Assembly (NCBI RefSeq): GCF_000090795.2
Contig: NW_003546901.1
Span: 4,586-37,943 of the forward strand
Direction: 5' to 3'
DNA length: 33,358 nt
From: Amphimedon queenslandica
Taxonomy: Eukaryota; Porifera; Demospongiae; Haplosclerida; Niphatidae
Under the pieces are notes generated by a model. It saw only the letters and a program-made list of their open reading frames with translations, made no database searches and had not been told where the DNA came from. The position numbers were made by a program, and so were the translations under genes. Shown piece by piece: positions 1-24,092 of this stretch (the stretch's first letter is position 1; each line of letters starts with the position of its first letter).

Positions 1-486
1 TCCATAATGAAAGGTATGTACTTCTAATTATAGTCAATTAAACTGAAGTCATTAATCTCACAATAATAATTAGCCTAAATTTATTATAAGTTTGTTCATG
101 CAGTTTATACCCCTTTGATAATTCCTCATAAACCCAGGTCTCTACTTTCGTATCATAGAGATTTTGTAGGCAAGATGTGGTAAACTTTAATTGGAAGTTG
201 TCAGTCGTTTTATTTTCCAGTCATGTATCTGCTCAATTAATTTATTTAGCTTGATTGTGTATCTACATGTGCCTACTTTTTACTCCGAAATATCGTGTAT
301 CCTACTCATGTTTAAGTAATAAACTGAATGGTTCAAAATAGCCTAAAAATAGTATTATAACATTTAATGTAGTCCACGGTACTCACATAACATCCAGTGA
401 TTTAGCCCTAGTGTATACAGCCAACGAGATTTCTCTTAAAGAGTCAGATTAAGATGATTTTCTTTAACAAAACATGTCAGGTAGTC
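1..486. other. AT-rich upstream intergenic sequence
   Basis: No open reading frame of useful length, RNA gene or repeat boundary could be supported here on either strand. The stretch is AT-rich and precedes the HELLS promoter region. Confidence 0.4.
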
Positions 487-508
487 CACGCGGGGCTGCC
501 ATCTTGAA

Positions 509-690
509 AAGCATCGATCTGATCCAGTACTGATATACAGCCTGGACCAGTGCTGACGAACAGACATTACTGTATCAGCTATGACTACATCGGGACTGAA
601 ATAGATACTGGTCCAGGCCAGAGCAACAGCCTCGATTCAGCAGTGATGGCCGTCGATGCTGGACCGTTATAGAATCAAACCTGGTCCAGG
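509..690. repeat. Short inverted and direct repeats upstream of HELLS
   Basis: The word CTGGTCCAGG occurs at 608-617 and 681-690, and its reverse complement CCTGGACCAG at 541-550. An imperfect AGCATCGAT inverted pair flanks them near 509 and 652. The stretch is GC-richer than its surroundings. It may be the remains of a small foldback element or a regulatory repeat; no target-site duplication was found. Confidence 0.4.
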
Positions 691-743
691 CCTGATACCC
701 ATCATTCACGGATCATGCATGGTAACTCTTGGGTGTGTAAGGG

Positions 744-792
744 TACCAAGAGTACTCTTGGTAATACGCATGCGCAAAGATCTGGTCACGTG
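744..792 (+). promoter_or_regulatory. Probable HELLS promoter elements: 20-bp palindrome, NRF1-like site, E-box
   Basis: A perfect 20-bp palindrome (TACCAAGAGTACTCTTGGTA) lies at 744-763. It is followed by ACGCATGCGCA at 766-776, which resembles the NRF1 core GCGCATGCGC, and by a perfect E-box CACGTG at 787-792. All lie within about 130 bases of the HELLS start codon at 874. There is no clear TATA box, which fits a housekeeping-type promoter. Binding is inferred from motif shape only. Confidence 0.4.
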
Positions 793-873
793 ATGTTGAA
801 GGCGGGCTAACCAGCTGACAGCCTCAGCCTGACAACTTGTGAACTTGAAAGTAGACTTTTTGCTTTGCTGGAA

Positions 874-13985
<13,112 letters not shown>

Positions 13986-14527
13986 ATACATAGGCAACTC
14001 TGAACAATGACTATTATTATTTAACCTTATTTTTATCGTCTCATTTATCCGTTAATATCCATAGTAACACTAGTTCAATAGAATTATTAAATTTAGTATG
14101 GTGTGTGGGAGGATCAAAGGTAACTCCAGGAAATTATAGCACTATGGTTTGAGCTAGTACTAATAAGTTATAATGAATTATGGTGTGTGCCACAGTTCAT
14201 AGTCATAGCTCCTGTCCAAGGATGGAAACCTGCATGATCACGTTATCCTTTAGATTTTTACTCTTTTCATGGTTGTACCCATTATTAAGGAACTTGCTTA
14301 ACAAAAAGGATCACACCTGCTGGCATGGCCCGGCAAGACTACTGCATCCTCCTATATACTATGACTTTCAGACCCACTGCAAAAGCAACCACAAGATTAA
14401 TAGTAAAATAATTTATCATTGTTAGACTAGTAAACAATAATAATAATTACATGGTACTTCAAAGTGATGTTTAGTTCTATGAAAAAACATTTCGTTTGAG
14501 TTGTGGTCCAAGACAAAAAATACTGAT
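13986..14527. other. Convergent intergenic gap between HELLS and LARS2-like gene
   Basis: A 540-base tail-to-tail gap holding the 3' ends of both transcripts. AATAAA occurs at the HELLS stop (13981-13986). The open frame at 14180-14425 has no recognisable domain. No RNA gene seen. Confidence 0.4.
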
Positions 14528-15129
14528 TTAATATACAACAAAATTAGCCAATGTTCCACTATGAAACACCTTCACAAAAAGTACTTCTTCATGATCATAC
14601 AATATTGGATGCCCTTTTAATAGTTCATAAGCATGTGGCTCATCATTAATAAAGTTTTTACTTTTCATTTTTAATCGTGTTTCAACATTGACCTATTACA
14701 ATAATGATGAGGAATATTTGTGGAGGAATATTATGTACCTCTATTGTTAGATCATAATCATTGACTATGTGTAAGTCAGTAGAAGCCAATCTTGATAAAA
14801 AATTGAACCCTAAGTTTGATTATTCATTATTATTAAATGCATACATGTATATAACTCACTTTGTGTTCTTCACCCATTGCAATACTTTTTTGTCTAAGAT
14901 CTATTAATAAATGCACTATTCATGTCTGCATTAATGTTGTTAACTCTAAAATTCTGGCAACAGTGGATTACTACTATAATAAACACTACATTATTAAAGG
15001 GTACATTATTAGTAGTAAAGGTTTACAATTAGAAATTCAAAATTAGTGATCCCAAATCACACATTTTGATTGATAATCACTGGTAATGACTTGAGATTAG
15101 GGTTCCCACACCCACAGAACACTGGTATA

Positions 15130-15665
15130 GCTAGTGTTCATACAGGTTCTCATTAGTGGATTTTAAAGTTGCTCAAAAATTCTGACAAATTACCATGCAC
15201 TACAATTTACAGCATTATGTTTCAAAAATTGCCATTAAAAAATCTATTTTTATAATTTTTTTAACATCTTGTGAACATGTGTTGTTAAAATTTTTGAGCT
15301 GATTTCAATGAAAAATTGTAGTTTTAACAAATAAGATTATTTTTAGTGCTACTCAAAAATCTGGTCCAAGTTTCTGTACATTGTTTATAACCAAAGATTG
15401 CCAAAAATGACTACGAGAGAATTCTTCATTTTAAAATTACAGATACAAATTCTTATGTTGTGTAGCAAGTTTGAGCTGATTTCAATCTAAATTGGATTTT
15501 TACAAATTTTTAAAAGTTACTCAAAAATATTGGGCCCAAGGCCAAAGTCTCTTACATGCATACATGTAAGTCCCTGAGTACAGGGTCTTTGGTGAAATTT
15601 CACCAAAAATGACTTAAGAGAATTCTCCACTTTAATAGTTATTTTCTGTTGCAATATGTTTCTGA
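15130..15665 (+). repeat. Third block of dispersed-repeat units
   Basis: Diverged tandem units like those at 8297-9185, anchored by TTGTGTAGCAAGTTTGAGCT near 15463, with GTTGCTCAAAAATT near 15172 and GTTACTCAAAAATATTG near 15518. The opening ACAGGTTCTCATTAGTGGAT also matches the right half of the 78-bp duplicated unit at 10758. It lies in the last large intron of the LARS2-like gene. Confidence 0.6.
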
Positions 15666-15939
15666 TCAAAATTAATTTTTTATGAATTTTGGTCAACTAA
15701 TGCATTACTCACTGTACTGCATTGGAAATAGTGTAATACCATAAGAAACACCAATAGGTATTATCTATAATCACTCCCTAGTGTACATTGTGGTTTTTTA
15801 TAATTATATTAGAGTAGTTTACATGTACATGTATATGTACATACCTTCCCATAATTGAGCTGTGATATAAGGAGCCATTGGTGATAATAACTGAAGAAAA
15901 ATCAGCAATAATTTATGATACTCTAGTGTGCCCATTAGT

Positions 15940-16745
15940 CTTCAAAACTAAGTGAATTAATATAAAAATAATACACAGAACAAAATGATTAATAAATACA
16001 AGAAATTTAATTTTGGCAAATTGCTAGATTTAATTTGGCAAATTTGGGGCCATGTGCCATTGAAATGACTCAAAATGGCAAAATTTTATTGTGACAAATC
16101 GCTATCAAAATGCCAAATTTGCTAAATTTAACTTCCTCAAAAGTTTCCTGCTACATTGTGTATACAACAATAATTGTGTTTTACTAGTAAAGTTAACAAT
16201 AATACCCTGCTATAAATGTAAATATGCAATATTTAAATTAAATTTAGTTTTTGTCTAGCAGGAATAGAATTCACTTTTCTGGAGTCTACCTGACTGAGAT
16301 TCAGTGTCTCTGTGTAGTACCACAGCACATGATATTGGATTGACTGATCTTACGATCCCAATTAAGAGGAATGAAGCTACTCTCAGTGGAATAACAGATA
16401 CAGTTAGTGACATTGTCAATCACCATTCTAGCATTATTGTTTAATTTTGCATGAAACTCCTCCCATTTGTAGTTGTCATTATTTTTTTCATTGTGACCAC
16501 ACACATTTGAATGAAACGGTACACACATTTGAATGAAATGGTCAACATTTTTACCACAAAATATCAATTGACACATAAAATTTAATAGGGGCGACATACT
16601 TTTCAAACATACAAAAGTGCCATACCCAATTTATAAACTGTAAATTTAATCACTTCCAATAATAACTCCCAGTAGAATTATTGCTTTCTTTCAGTTTTAG
16701 TTCTATTGTAAAGCCAGTGTGAAGCATTACGCTGCAAAAAATAGC
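15940..16745. other. Intron/intergenic stretch upstream of the transporter
   Basis: AT-rich. A 101-codon minus-strand frame (16301-16606) includes cysteines but has no domain I recognise and no clear splice context, so I do not call it a gene. A repeated TTTGAATGAAA(C/T)GGT phrase occurs twice near 16507 and 16530. Confidence 0.35.
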
Positions 16746-18218
16746 ATGGCAAGAAAATTTAAGTGTATTTTCGTTACATCTTTTTCAGCTGTCTTAGTTC
16801 TTTTTTGGGATCATCTATTGTGCTTTCAATTGGGTATTAATTTGCATTTCATGATTGTAAGATTTAATCTTTATATTCGATGTATTTTTTATGTTGCATC
16901 TGTGTTTTCTTTTCCTATCATTGGGCTATTGGCTGATGTACGTATTGGAAGATATAAAGCTATACTGACAGGTATGATATTATTTTTTATATCATGGATT
17001 ATGTCTGGGATTGGATTCATCATACAAAGTTGTGATGGCCCCATTGAAGCACTATGGTCGGTGTACAGCTTAGCTTATTTGATCCAGTATATTGGTTTGG
17101 CTTTTTTCACTGCTAACATTATTCAATATATCATTGATCAACTTGTTGGAGCTTCAGCTGATGAACTAAACACTGTAATATACTGGCACTGTGCTTCATT
17201 GCCACTTAAATCGTTGCTTCTTAGTTTTGCTACCTGTTTTAATATTTATAAATATCACAATTTGATCATGTTTATACTATCAGGAGTAGCTGTATCTCTT
17301 GTACTGGTGTCTCATTCATTCTTCAAACACCAATTGGAGAACATATCGCTGATCAAAAATCCCATCAAACTGATACTTCGAGTATTATGTCATGCCAGGA
17401 AGCACAAGTATCCTGAGAATCGTAGTGCTCTGACCTACTGGGAGGAAGAGGTTCCTTCAAGAATAGACCTGGGTAAAGAGAAATATGGTGGACCATTCAC
17501 AGAGGAAGAGGTAGAAGATGTGAAGACATTTTTTCGTATAATACCAATATTCATTGCAATAATTGGGTATTCACTAAGTGAAGAACATTATTATCATCTA
17601 TCCAATGCTGACACTTCATTTCTAGACTGTCTTCTATTAAATGATGCCTTGCATACTGCATGTTCACTTCTTCTATTACTAATGTTTTTGTACCTTTTTA
17701 GAGTCTTTTTCTACAAGTATATTCCTAGTATGCTATGTAGGATGAGTATTGGATTGGTCTTTGCTTTGCTATCAAGAATTCCTTATCTGTTACCATTTTT
17801 AAACAGTAAAGGGAATGAGCTAGCTTCACAAATACTATTGGGAATATCTTATGTATTTGTCAATCCTGTTTCACTGGAGTTTACAGTAGCTCAGTCACCA
17901 GTGCAGACAAGGGGAGTGATGGTGGGCATTTGGTATGCTTCATGGCAGATTGGTTCTAATTTAAAAATTTGTTTGAGTCTCTTATTTCATTGTAAACATC
18001 ATGGTATCTGCTTAAATTTCTATTACTATCTAACAAAAATTCTGCTGCTTTTTGTTATCTTGATAGTGTTTGCATTACTGGCTAAAAAATACAAGTATCG
18101 TGTGAGAGAAACTGATGTCAATATTTATCAGATTGTTGATCATACTTATCAAAATTATTTTAAACAAGAGAAAGAATACAATAACCAGGAGAACAGTATG
18201 GACATTAGCTCAAATTAA
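16746..18218 (+). CDS. SLC15/POT-like proton-coupled oligopeptide transporter, intact copy
   Basis: A single-exon gene of 490 residues from the ATG at 16746. The frame is open from an ATG at 16719, but the later ATG (MARKF) aligns with the start of the neighbouring copy (MARKL), so I prefer it. Hydrophobic segments alternate along the whole length, about 10-12 of them, as expected for the POT/PTR branch of the major facilitator superfamily. Family marks: GLLADVRIGRYKAI (about residue 60; compare the POT consensus ADxxLGRY), NIIQYIIDQLVGAS (about residue 125), EEEVEDVKTFFRIIPI at the central loop, and FTVAQSPVQTRGVMVG near the end, equivalent to the AQxPxxMRG motif. Substrate is not readable; di/tripeptides are the family norm. 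The C-terminus is short, polar and cytosolic. It has no introns, and lies nested in the opposite-strand synthetase intron. Confidence 0.8.
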   Translation: MARKFKCIFVTSFSAVLVLFWDHLLCFQLGINLHFMIVRFNLYIRCIFYVASVFSFPIIGLLADVRIGRYKAILTGMILFFISWIMSGIGFIIQSCDGPIEALWSVYSLAYLIQYIGLAFFTANIIQYIIDQLVGASADELNTVIYWHCASLPLKSLLLSFATCFNIYKYHNLIMFILSGVAVSLVLVSHSFFKHQLENISLIKNPIKLILRVLCHARKHKYPENRSALTYWEEEVPSRIDLGKEKYGGPFTEEEVEDVKTFFRIIPIFIAIIGYSLSEEHYYHLSNADTSFLDCLLLNDALHTACSLLLLLMFLYLFRVFFYKYIPSMLCRMSIGLVFALLSRIPYLLPFLNSKGNELASQILLGISYVFVNPVSLEFTVAQSPVQTRGVMVGIWYASWQIGSNLKICLSLLFHCKHHGICLNFYYYLTKILLLFVILIVFALLAKKYKYRVRETDVNIYQIVDHTYQNYFKQEKEYNNQENSMDISSN

Positions 18219-18309
18219 TCATTAGTGGTTCGTGTGTGATTTGTTGCAATGCACATTGAAAAACAACTGCTATGTTAATTCTATATTGCTTTCAATTTCA
18301 TTAACTAAG

Positions 18310-18410
18310 TGTTACGCTGTGAGAAATAAGAACTTTTTTCTTTAACTATCTTAATTCTTTATTGGGGTTTGTAATCATTTTATTAAGTTTATTTGCACAC
18401 AAATAATTAA
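18310..18410 (+). pseudogene. Relic of a third transporter copy (5' end only)
   Basis: GTTACGCTGTGAGAAATAAG matches the sequence just before the start codon of the intact copy (ATTACGCTGCAAAAAATAGC). The following ATCTTAATTCTTTATTGGGG resembles the first transmembrane codons there. The similarity then fades. It lies between the intact copy and the pseudogene copy. Confidence 0.4.
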
Positions 18411-18561
18411 TAATTGTAAGAATTGCTTTTTGTACATGTAGTAAAGGTTATTTATGTGAAACTGCATTAGTTTACATAAATAAGAATTCATATTTTCAGT
18501 TTCGTTCTGTGCTCATAGTATAAGTTGTTGTGATTATTAAGCATAAAGAACCACTTCTGTC

Positions 18562-19994
18562 ATGGCAAGGAAACTTAACTTTGTTATCATAACCACTTTC
18601 ACAGCTGTCTTAGGTCTTTTGTGGGATTACCTTTTGAACTTTCAATTTGGAATTAATTTGTATTTCTTTATTGTCAGGTTCAATTTTTGTATACAATCTA
18701 TTTTATATATTGGGTCTGTGATATTTTTTCCTTTCTTTGGTCTATTGGCTGATGTGTGGATTGGAAGATATAAAGCTATACTGATCAGTATAGCATTGTG
18801 TTTTATATCATGGATTACATCTGGGATTGGACTTATTATACAAAACTTTGATGGCCCTAACAAAGCACTGTGGTTAGTGTCTAGCCTGATTCATTGTGTT
18901 GGGTTTGCTTTGTTTACTGCTAACATTATTCAGTATACCACTGATCAACTTGTTGGAGCCTCAGCTGATGAACTAAACACTGTAATATAATGGCACTGTG
19001 CTGCTATGCCAATGCAGTATTCACTATTCCATTTGGCAAACTGTTCTGCTACTTATTATAATATTAAGTTGATCATGTTTATATTATCAGGAGTAGCTGT
19101 ATCTCTTGTACTGGTGTCTCATTCATTCTTCAAACACAAACTGGAGAACACATCACTGATCAAGAATCCTATCAAACTGATAGCTAGAGTTTTGTGTTAT
19201 GCCAGGAAGCACAAGTATCCTGAGAATCGTAGTGCTCTGACATACTGGGAAGACGATATTCCTTAAAGACTAGACCAGGGTAAGAATAAATATGGTGGGC
19301 CATTTACAGAGGAAGAGGTTGAAGATGTAAAAAGATTCTTTCGTACAATACCAATATTCATTGCAGTAATTGGCTATTCACTTAGCTTAGAAGCTCATTA
19401 TCTTTCTTTGAATGGTGGAACTTCTTTTTCAGTCTGCCTACTGTCAAATGATGCCATACATGTTACAGGTTCATTTCTACTAATAATGATGTACTTGTAC
19501 TTTGCTAAAGTTTTTTTCTACAAGTATATTCCTAGTATGCTATGTAGGATGAGTATTGGACTAGTCATTGCTTTACTATCAAAAATTACTGATTTGTTAC
19601 CATTTTTAAGCAGTAGATCTATATTGACAAAGATTATTTCACAAACACTTATGGGAATATCTTTTGTTTTAGTCAATCCCGTTTCACTGGAGTTCATCAC
19701 CAATGGAGACTAGAGTATACTTCATGGCAGATTGGTTTTAATTTAAAAAATTATCTGAGTTATATTTTTCATTGTCAGTATAAGGAAATCTGCTCAAATT
19801 TGTACTACCATCTAACAAAAATTGTCTTGCTTCTTATTATCCTAATAGTGTTTGCATTGCTGGCTAAACGTTACAAGTATCGTGTGAGAGAGAATGAAGT
19901 TAATATTGTTCAGATAGTGGATGGCACTTATCAGAGGTACATGGAACAAGAGAAGGAATACAATAACCAACAGAACAATAATACATGTAGATAG
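18562..19994 (+). pseudogene. SLC15/POT-like transporter, tandem pseudogene copy
   Basis: This is a close copy of the upstream gene starting at MARKL. It is in one frame from 18562 to 19713 but interrupted by two point nonsense changes: TAC to TAA at 18988-18990 and TCA to TAA at 19264-19266, by comparison with the intact copy. Near 19695-19725 a deletion removes the AQSPVQTRG segment and shifts the frame. The homologous C-terminal end then resumes in another frame at about 19800-19994. Conserved marks remain (GLLADVWIGRYKAI, EEEVEDVKRFFRTIPI), so inactivation looks fairly recent. Read-through or a rescued product is unlikely given the deletion. Confidence 0.85.
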
Positions 19995-20131
19995 TTAATA
20001 CATCCATGTAATAATTCATATTGTGTAGTTGCATTGTATTTTGTTTTGTTTGTTATTTTAAGTTAATGATATATTGCAGAGCATCAATGTGTCTTGGGAA
20101 TAATTTGTAATCAAATTTCATTGATTTTATT

Positions 20132-20517
20132 ATGTCACAATTGTTGCTTTGCTACTGTCAGTTGGTTATTGTTGTGCACTTGTTTCTTTTTGCTTCAACA
20201 TTGGTGAGTAACTTTGAGGAGCTGTTTAATACAACTACTGAAGAGTTGGCAATCAATGTGGGCGTCACTGAAGGCCTTGTATCTGTCGATGATGTTACCA
20301 TTAGCATTGCAATGGTATGATTTAATGCATTAAATTTCAAATGAAATCAGTGGCGATTTTTACTATATTATGTATTAATTAACATAAAATTTTTTTTTTT
20401 TTAATATACAGATCCTGTTTGACAGTGGTAGAAATAAATGGGGAAGAAGAGATCATTTTTGCTACTAACATTCTTAATGCTAAATCACAAAAGACACTAA
20501 CAATTCCAGACTATTAA
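20132..20517 (+). CDS. Small two-exon ORF with signal-peptide-like start; unrecognised
   Basis: Exon 1 (20132-20314) encodes MSQLLLCYCQLVIVVHLFLF, a strongly hydrophobic start typical of a secretion signal. About 35 polar acidic residues follow (NFEELFNTTTEELAINVGV). A GTATGA donor follows at 20315, and a pyrimidine-rich acceptor precedes 20412. In the phase that splicing would give, exon 2 stops at 20466-20468, for about 79 residues. A longer open stretch in a different phase runs to the TAA at 20515-20517. That mismatch suggests either a decayed gene or a splice choice I cannot see. No family recognised. It sits in the same intron as the transporters. Confidence 0.35.
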
Positions 20518-21119
20518 GAGATTGGTGCACTAAGCATTAGTAGTACACATAAGACATCAGTATCATCACAATAAGAGTAGGACTTTCATTTCCTATTTTC
20601 GTTAGTCATTTGGAATCCTACTTGTCCTTGTTTCCATTACTTTTTTGACAAGCACAAAGTAAATCTTACTTAATCTTTTTATTTGAAAACTTTTATACAT
20701 GTAATTAAATTAAAACCACAAATTACACAATAGCAGCAAGCCATAAAATAACCTGCTTTATGATATTGTTCAATAATCAATACATGTACTTACCAACTTC
20801 TTTAGCCTGGATGATAATAAGAAAAGGTGATAAATGGCAATGTTAAATTCATGTGTATCTTTAAATACTTCTGATATCTATGAAAACAACAATAATAATT
20901 AATCAGTCAATATCACATACACAACTGACCAGTTTTAATGTTCTGCTTGTTACTACTGAAAACTGAATGACTTTGCCGCTATCAATACTCTCTCTTTGTC
21001 TGACATCCCTTTCATTAAATTTATTAATACGGCTACCAGTTATACTCCATACTCTGCACATAAATCTACACATGGCACCAATATCTACAAAAAATATTAA
21101 TTTACACAAGTAATTATAA

Positions 21120-21500
21120 AACTAATCACACTGTAGGCTGAGAAATTTTCCAGTGTCAAAACATTTTCCTTCTTATAGGTAGCAGTGAATGATAGATGTT
21201 TCAGATGATTTTGGAATCATTTTTTGGAAAAACCATGGGCTATAGCTTTAAGTACTTTCAAATCAGTCATTTTTAAAATGGCCATAACATGAAAAATTGA
21301 ATACAGAATCAGCTCAAACTTTCTACACAGCATAAGGACATCGATATATATCAGAAAATGTGATAAAATTTGAAATAATTTTAGAACTATTTTTTGAAAT
21401 AAATGTGCAGTTTATACTCTTCAAAAATTGGCATTTAAAAAAAAACAGCCATGACATGAAAATAAGTGCACAGCAATGCAATTTTTATTCACAAAATATT
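21120..21500 (-). repeat. Inverted copy of the dispersed repeat
   Basis: On the minus strand the block GCTGTGTAGAAAGTTTGAGC (plus 21306-21331) and flanking sequence match the unit at 8635. It is in the intron between LARS2-like exons, on the same strand as that gene. Confidence 0.55.
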
Positions 21501-21693
21501 TGTCACATGAAACTATCCCAATTAATCTACAGTACTCACAAAATTAATTTGTACAATGTACCATTATAGCTCCCAGGTCATACCATGATTTGGAGGTGCC
21601 TATAATGAAACCAACAAGAATATACATAATAATAATAATAACAATAAAAAATTTACATGCATATTTTGATAATTTATCTAGGTCACATTCTTC

Positions 21694-21770
21694 AATACAC
21701 TTTCTCTCTCTTTTCCTCTCTTTATCTCTCCCTCTCTCTCTTTCTCTCTCTCTCTCTTTTTCTCTCATTC
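21694..21770. repeat. CT/GA-rich microsatellite
   Basis: About 75 bases of almost pure CT on the plus strand (GA on the minus). It begins directly downstream of the splice donor that closes the KMSKS exon of the LARS2-like gene, so the intron there starts GTAAGAGAATGAG then runs as GA repeats. Confidence 0.85.
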
Positions 21771-22275
21771 TCTTACTTTATATAGCATAAATAATCTAAT
21801 GGCATCAATTCCATAATGTCCAATGGATCAACTCCATTATTCTTTGACTTGGACATTTTTTCCACTAAACAATAACATCTTTACTGTCAGCTCCATCATC
21901 TTCATTATATCCTTTGATATATTCACCAGTTCTTTTATGAACAAATGTCTTTCCTAAAACAATTAGGCCATACAATTAAAAGCATGTACATGTAAATGGT
22001 GATGCATGTACATGTAGCTGTTGTTTAGAGTCAACTATAATATACATGTATTTCAACAATCACAAAACTTTAATCACAAAAACTGCAGTATCTATTAAAT
22101 ATAGAGCTACAGTAGTAAAAAATTTGAGGCAATGAAATTTGATGAATTGACTCTAAAAGAGGCTTGATGCCAATGGTTACAATTTTGGCCCATGTGCATG
22201 CTGGTACATTAATCGCCACTAAAATTGTAACAGTTGGACTTCAATTCAACAAAATTTTAGCTACACATACATGTA

Positions 22276-22480
22276 CCGTAAAGCGGGATTTATTGACGAG
22301 TAAAAAATTGACGAAAATAGTAAATTTCCCCAGTTGGTGAGTTGTAATTTGACGAATAGTTCCCTTTGCGTACACATGGCACAAAGTACATAAAATTTTG
22401 ACAGTTATAAAATTTGACGTTTTATTTTAAGTCGTCAACTCGTCAAAATAAAACCTTCATCAATAAATCCCGCTATACAG
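22276..22480. mobile_element. 205-bp TA-flanked MITE (CCGTA-AGCGGG family)
   Basis: Left CCGTAAAGCGGGATTTATTG and right, in reverse complement, CTGTATAGCGGGATTTATTG. TA duplicated at 22274-22275 and 22481-22482. Internal inverted GACGAGT/ACTCGTC words. It is inserted about 30 bases past the LARS2-like exon that ends near 22514, close to where that exon's donor should be. Confidence 0.85.
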
Positions 22481-23647
22481 TACATGTACATGTAGAAGGT
22501 GTTATATACTGTGCTTGTGTTATAAGTTTCTCGAAAGGTTCTTTGACAGGAACTACTCCAATGTCATACAGGAAATGCATTATAAACCTTGAATATAATA
22601 AATGAAGAACAGCTGTATCAAAAAAGAAATTAACACATTTCATTAGCAAGATTACTATTAGTTCATTATTCATACCATGTTCTATTCCTCCTAAATAAAA
22701 GTACACAGGGAGCCACTGTGATGCAAGATCCTTATTAACAATATTATTAGCATCCATTGGATTAATATAACGTAGAAAATACCATGTGGAATCAACAAAT
22801 GTATCTATAGCATCAGTCTCACGTGTTGCCACACTCCCACACCTAAAATTGGTATGCATTAATTAGAAAATACATAAATATGCACTAACTTAGGGTAAGT
22901 TGTTTTTAAGTTCTTTGGCTTCTGGTAAGTGACAAGCCATCTCCACTTAATTGATGTGAATGAGGCAGTATAAGTATAGATTATTATCAGGTCAGGATGA
23001 TACATGTATTACATCATAATTAATAATATACATATAGTGTGGTTGGGGGCCGGTAGTCCGGACAATCACCTCCAAAAATAAACAAGCTCATCACTTAGAC
23101 CAACCATGTAATTAATACTAATAACCATACATAAAGCATGACATTGTAGTCTACTATGGTGTACATAAATTTAAAAAAGAACAACATTAGTCTTCAACCA
23201 ACTGTAAATTTTTCTAGGTGTACATGTACATAACTGACAGTTCATTGTCACAGTAGACTATAGGTATTGGTGTCCCCCAGTATCTCTGTCTTGATATTAA
23301 CCATTCTCTCCATCTATATGCTACTGTAATCTCACCTTTACCTTCTGCCCATAATATACAGTATTAAGTCAAAAATAATAGAGTAATAGTACAATAATTT
23401 TTTAATTGCCATAATTTTCCCATTACATGTACACATGTACATGTACATTGCAGGTACAGGGCCACCTTTTTGGGACAATAAACATGTATCTATACTGTAG
23501 CTGGTATTAGTAATAGAAAAATAAATGTACATGTAATTTAATAGTAAAATTCAATTCAAATTAAAATGAGCTTAAAGTTTCTACACAACATACAGTACAG
23601 TAAGTATATGTACATGACTACTAGAAGCATGTGCATTGGAAAATGTA

Positions 23648-23740
23648 CCGTATAGCGGGTATATTCCACGAGAGTTTAATTTCGTTCTCATTCCTTGTGG
23701 AACGAATATTTTCCAAACAAAAAAGGCGTTTCCTCCGCCA
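23648..23740. mobile_element. Fragment of the same TA-flanked MITE family
   Basis: The left end TACCGTATAGCGGGTATATT at 23646 matches the ends of the elements at 22276 and 26895, but no matching right end is found at the expected 205-base distance; dispersed-repeat sequence stands there instead. It is a truncated copy. Confidence 0.5.
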
Positions 23741-23814
23741 CATGTACAAAATAATTTAGCCAAAGACCGGTCCTGTACTACAGAACAGGCCAGACTTTGG
23801 CCCAATTTGGGAGC

Positions 23815-24005
23815 AACTTAAAAAAAATTTTTTAAATCCAATTTTAACGAAATCAGCCCAAACTTGCTACACAAAATAGGAACATGTTTATGCATTAGAA
23901 TAAATGTAATGAAAATTAAGAGTTTTCTTCTAGCAATTTTTGATAGTACTGTACATGTACAGGGTGTTTTGTCAAAGTTTTGAGCCAATTTTAAAAATTA
24001 TGTGC
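23815..24005 (-). repeat. Inverted copy of the dispersed repeat
   Basis: On the minus strand TTTGTGTAGCAAGTTTGGGC (plus 23851-23875) plus the TTGGATTT and GTTGCTCCC blocks match the units at 8635 and 15463. Intronic in the LARS2-like gene. Confidence 0.5.
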
Positions 24006-24092
24006 AGGTACCTCAAGTAGTTGTGTGATAGCTTTAGCTCCTTCCTCTCTTGTTAATCCATTAAACTATAAATAACAATTAATTAATAAAAA

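Noticed and set aside
16301..16606. Minus-strand 101-codon ORF as an exon of the LARS2-like gene
   Set aside because: It matches no part of the synthetase between the flanking exons and has no fitting splice phase.
21544..21790. Two overlapping ORFs rich in Arg-Glu or Ser-Leu
   Set aside because: They are translations of the CT/GA microsatellite.
22629..22675. Hydrophobic insert between GGIEH and AVLHLLY in the synthetase frame
   Set aside because: It has GT-AG borders and no counterpart in leucyl-tRNA synthetases, so it is a short intron that happens to be open.
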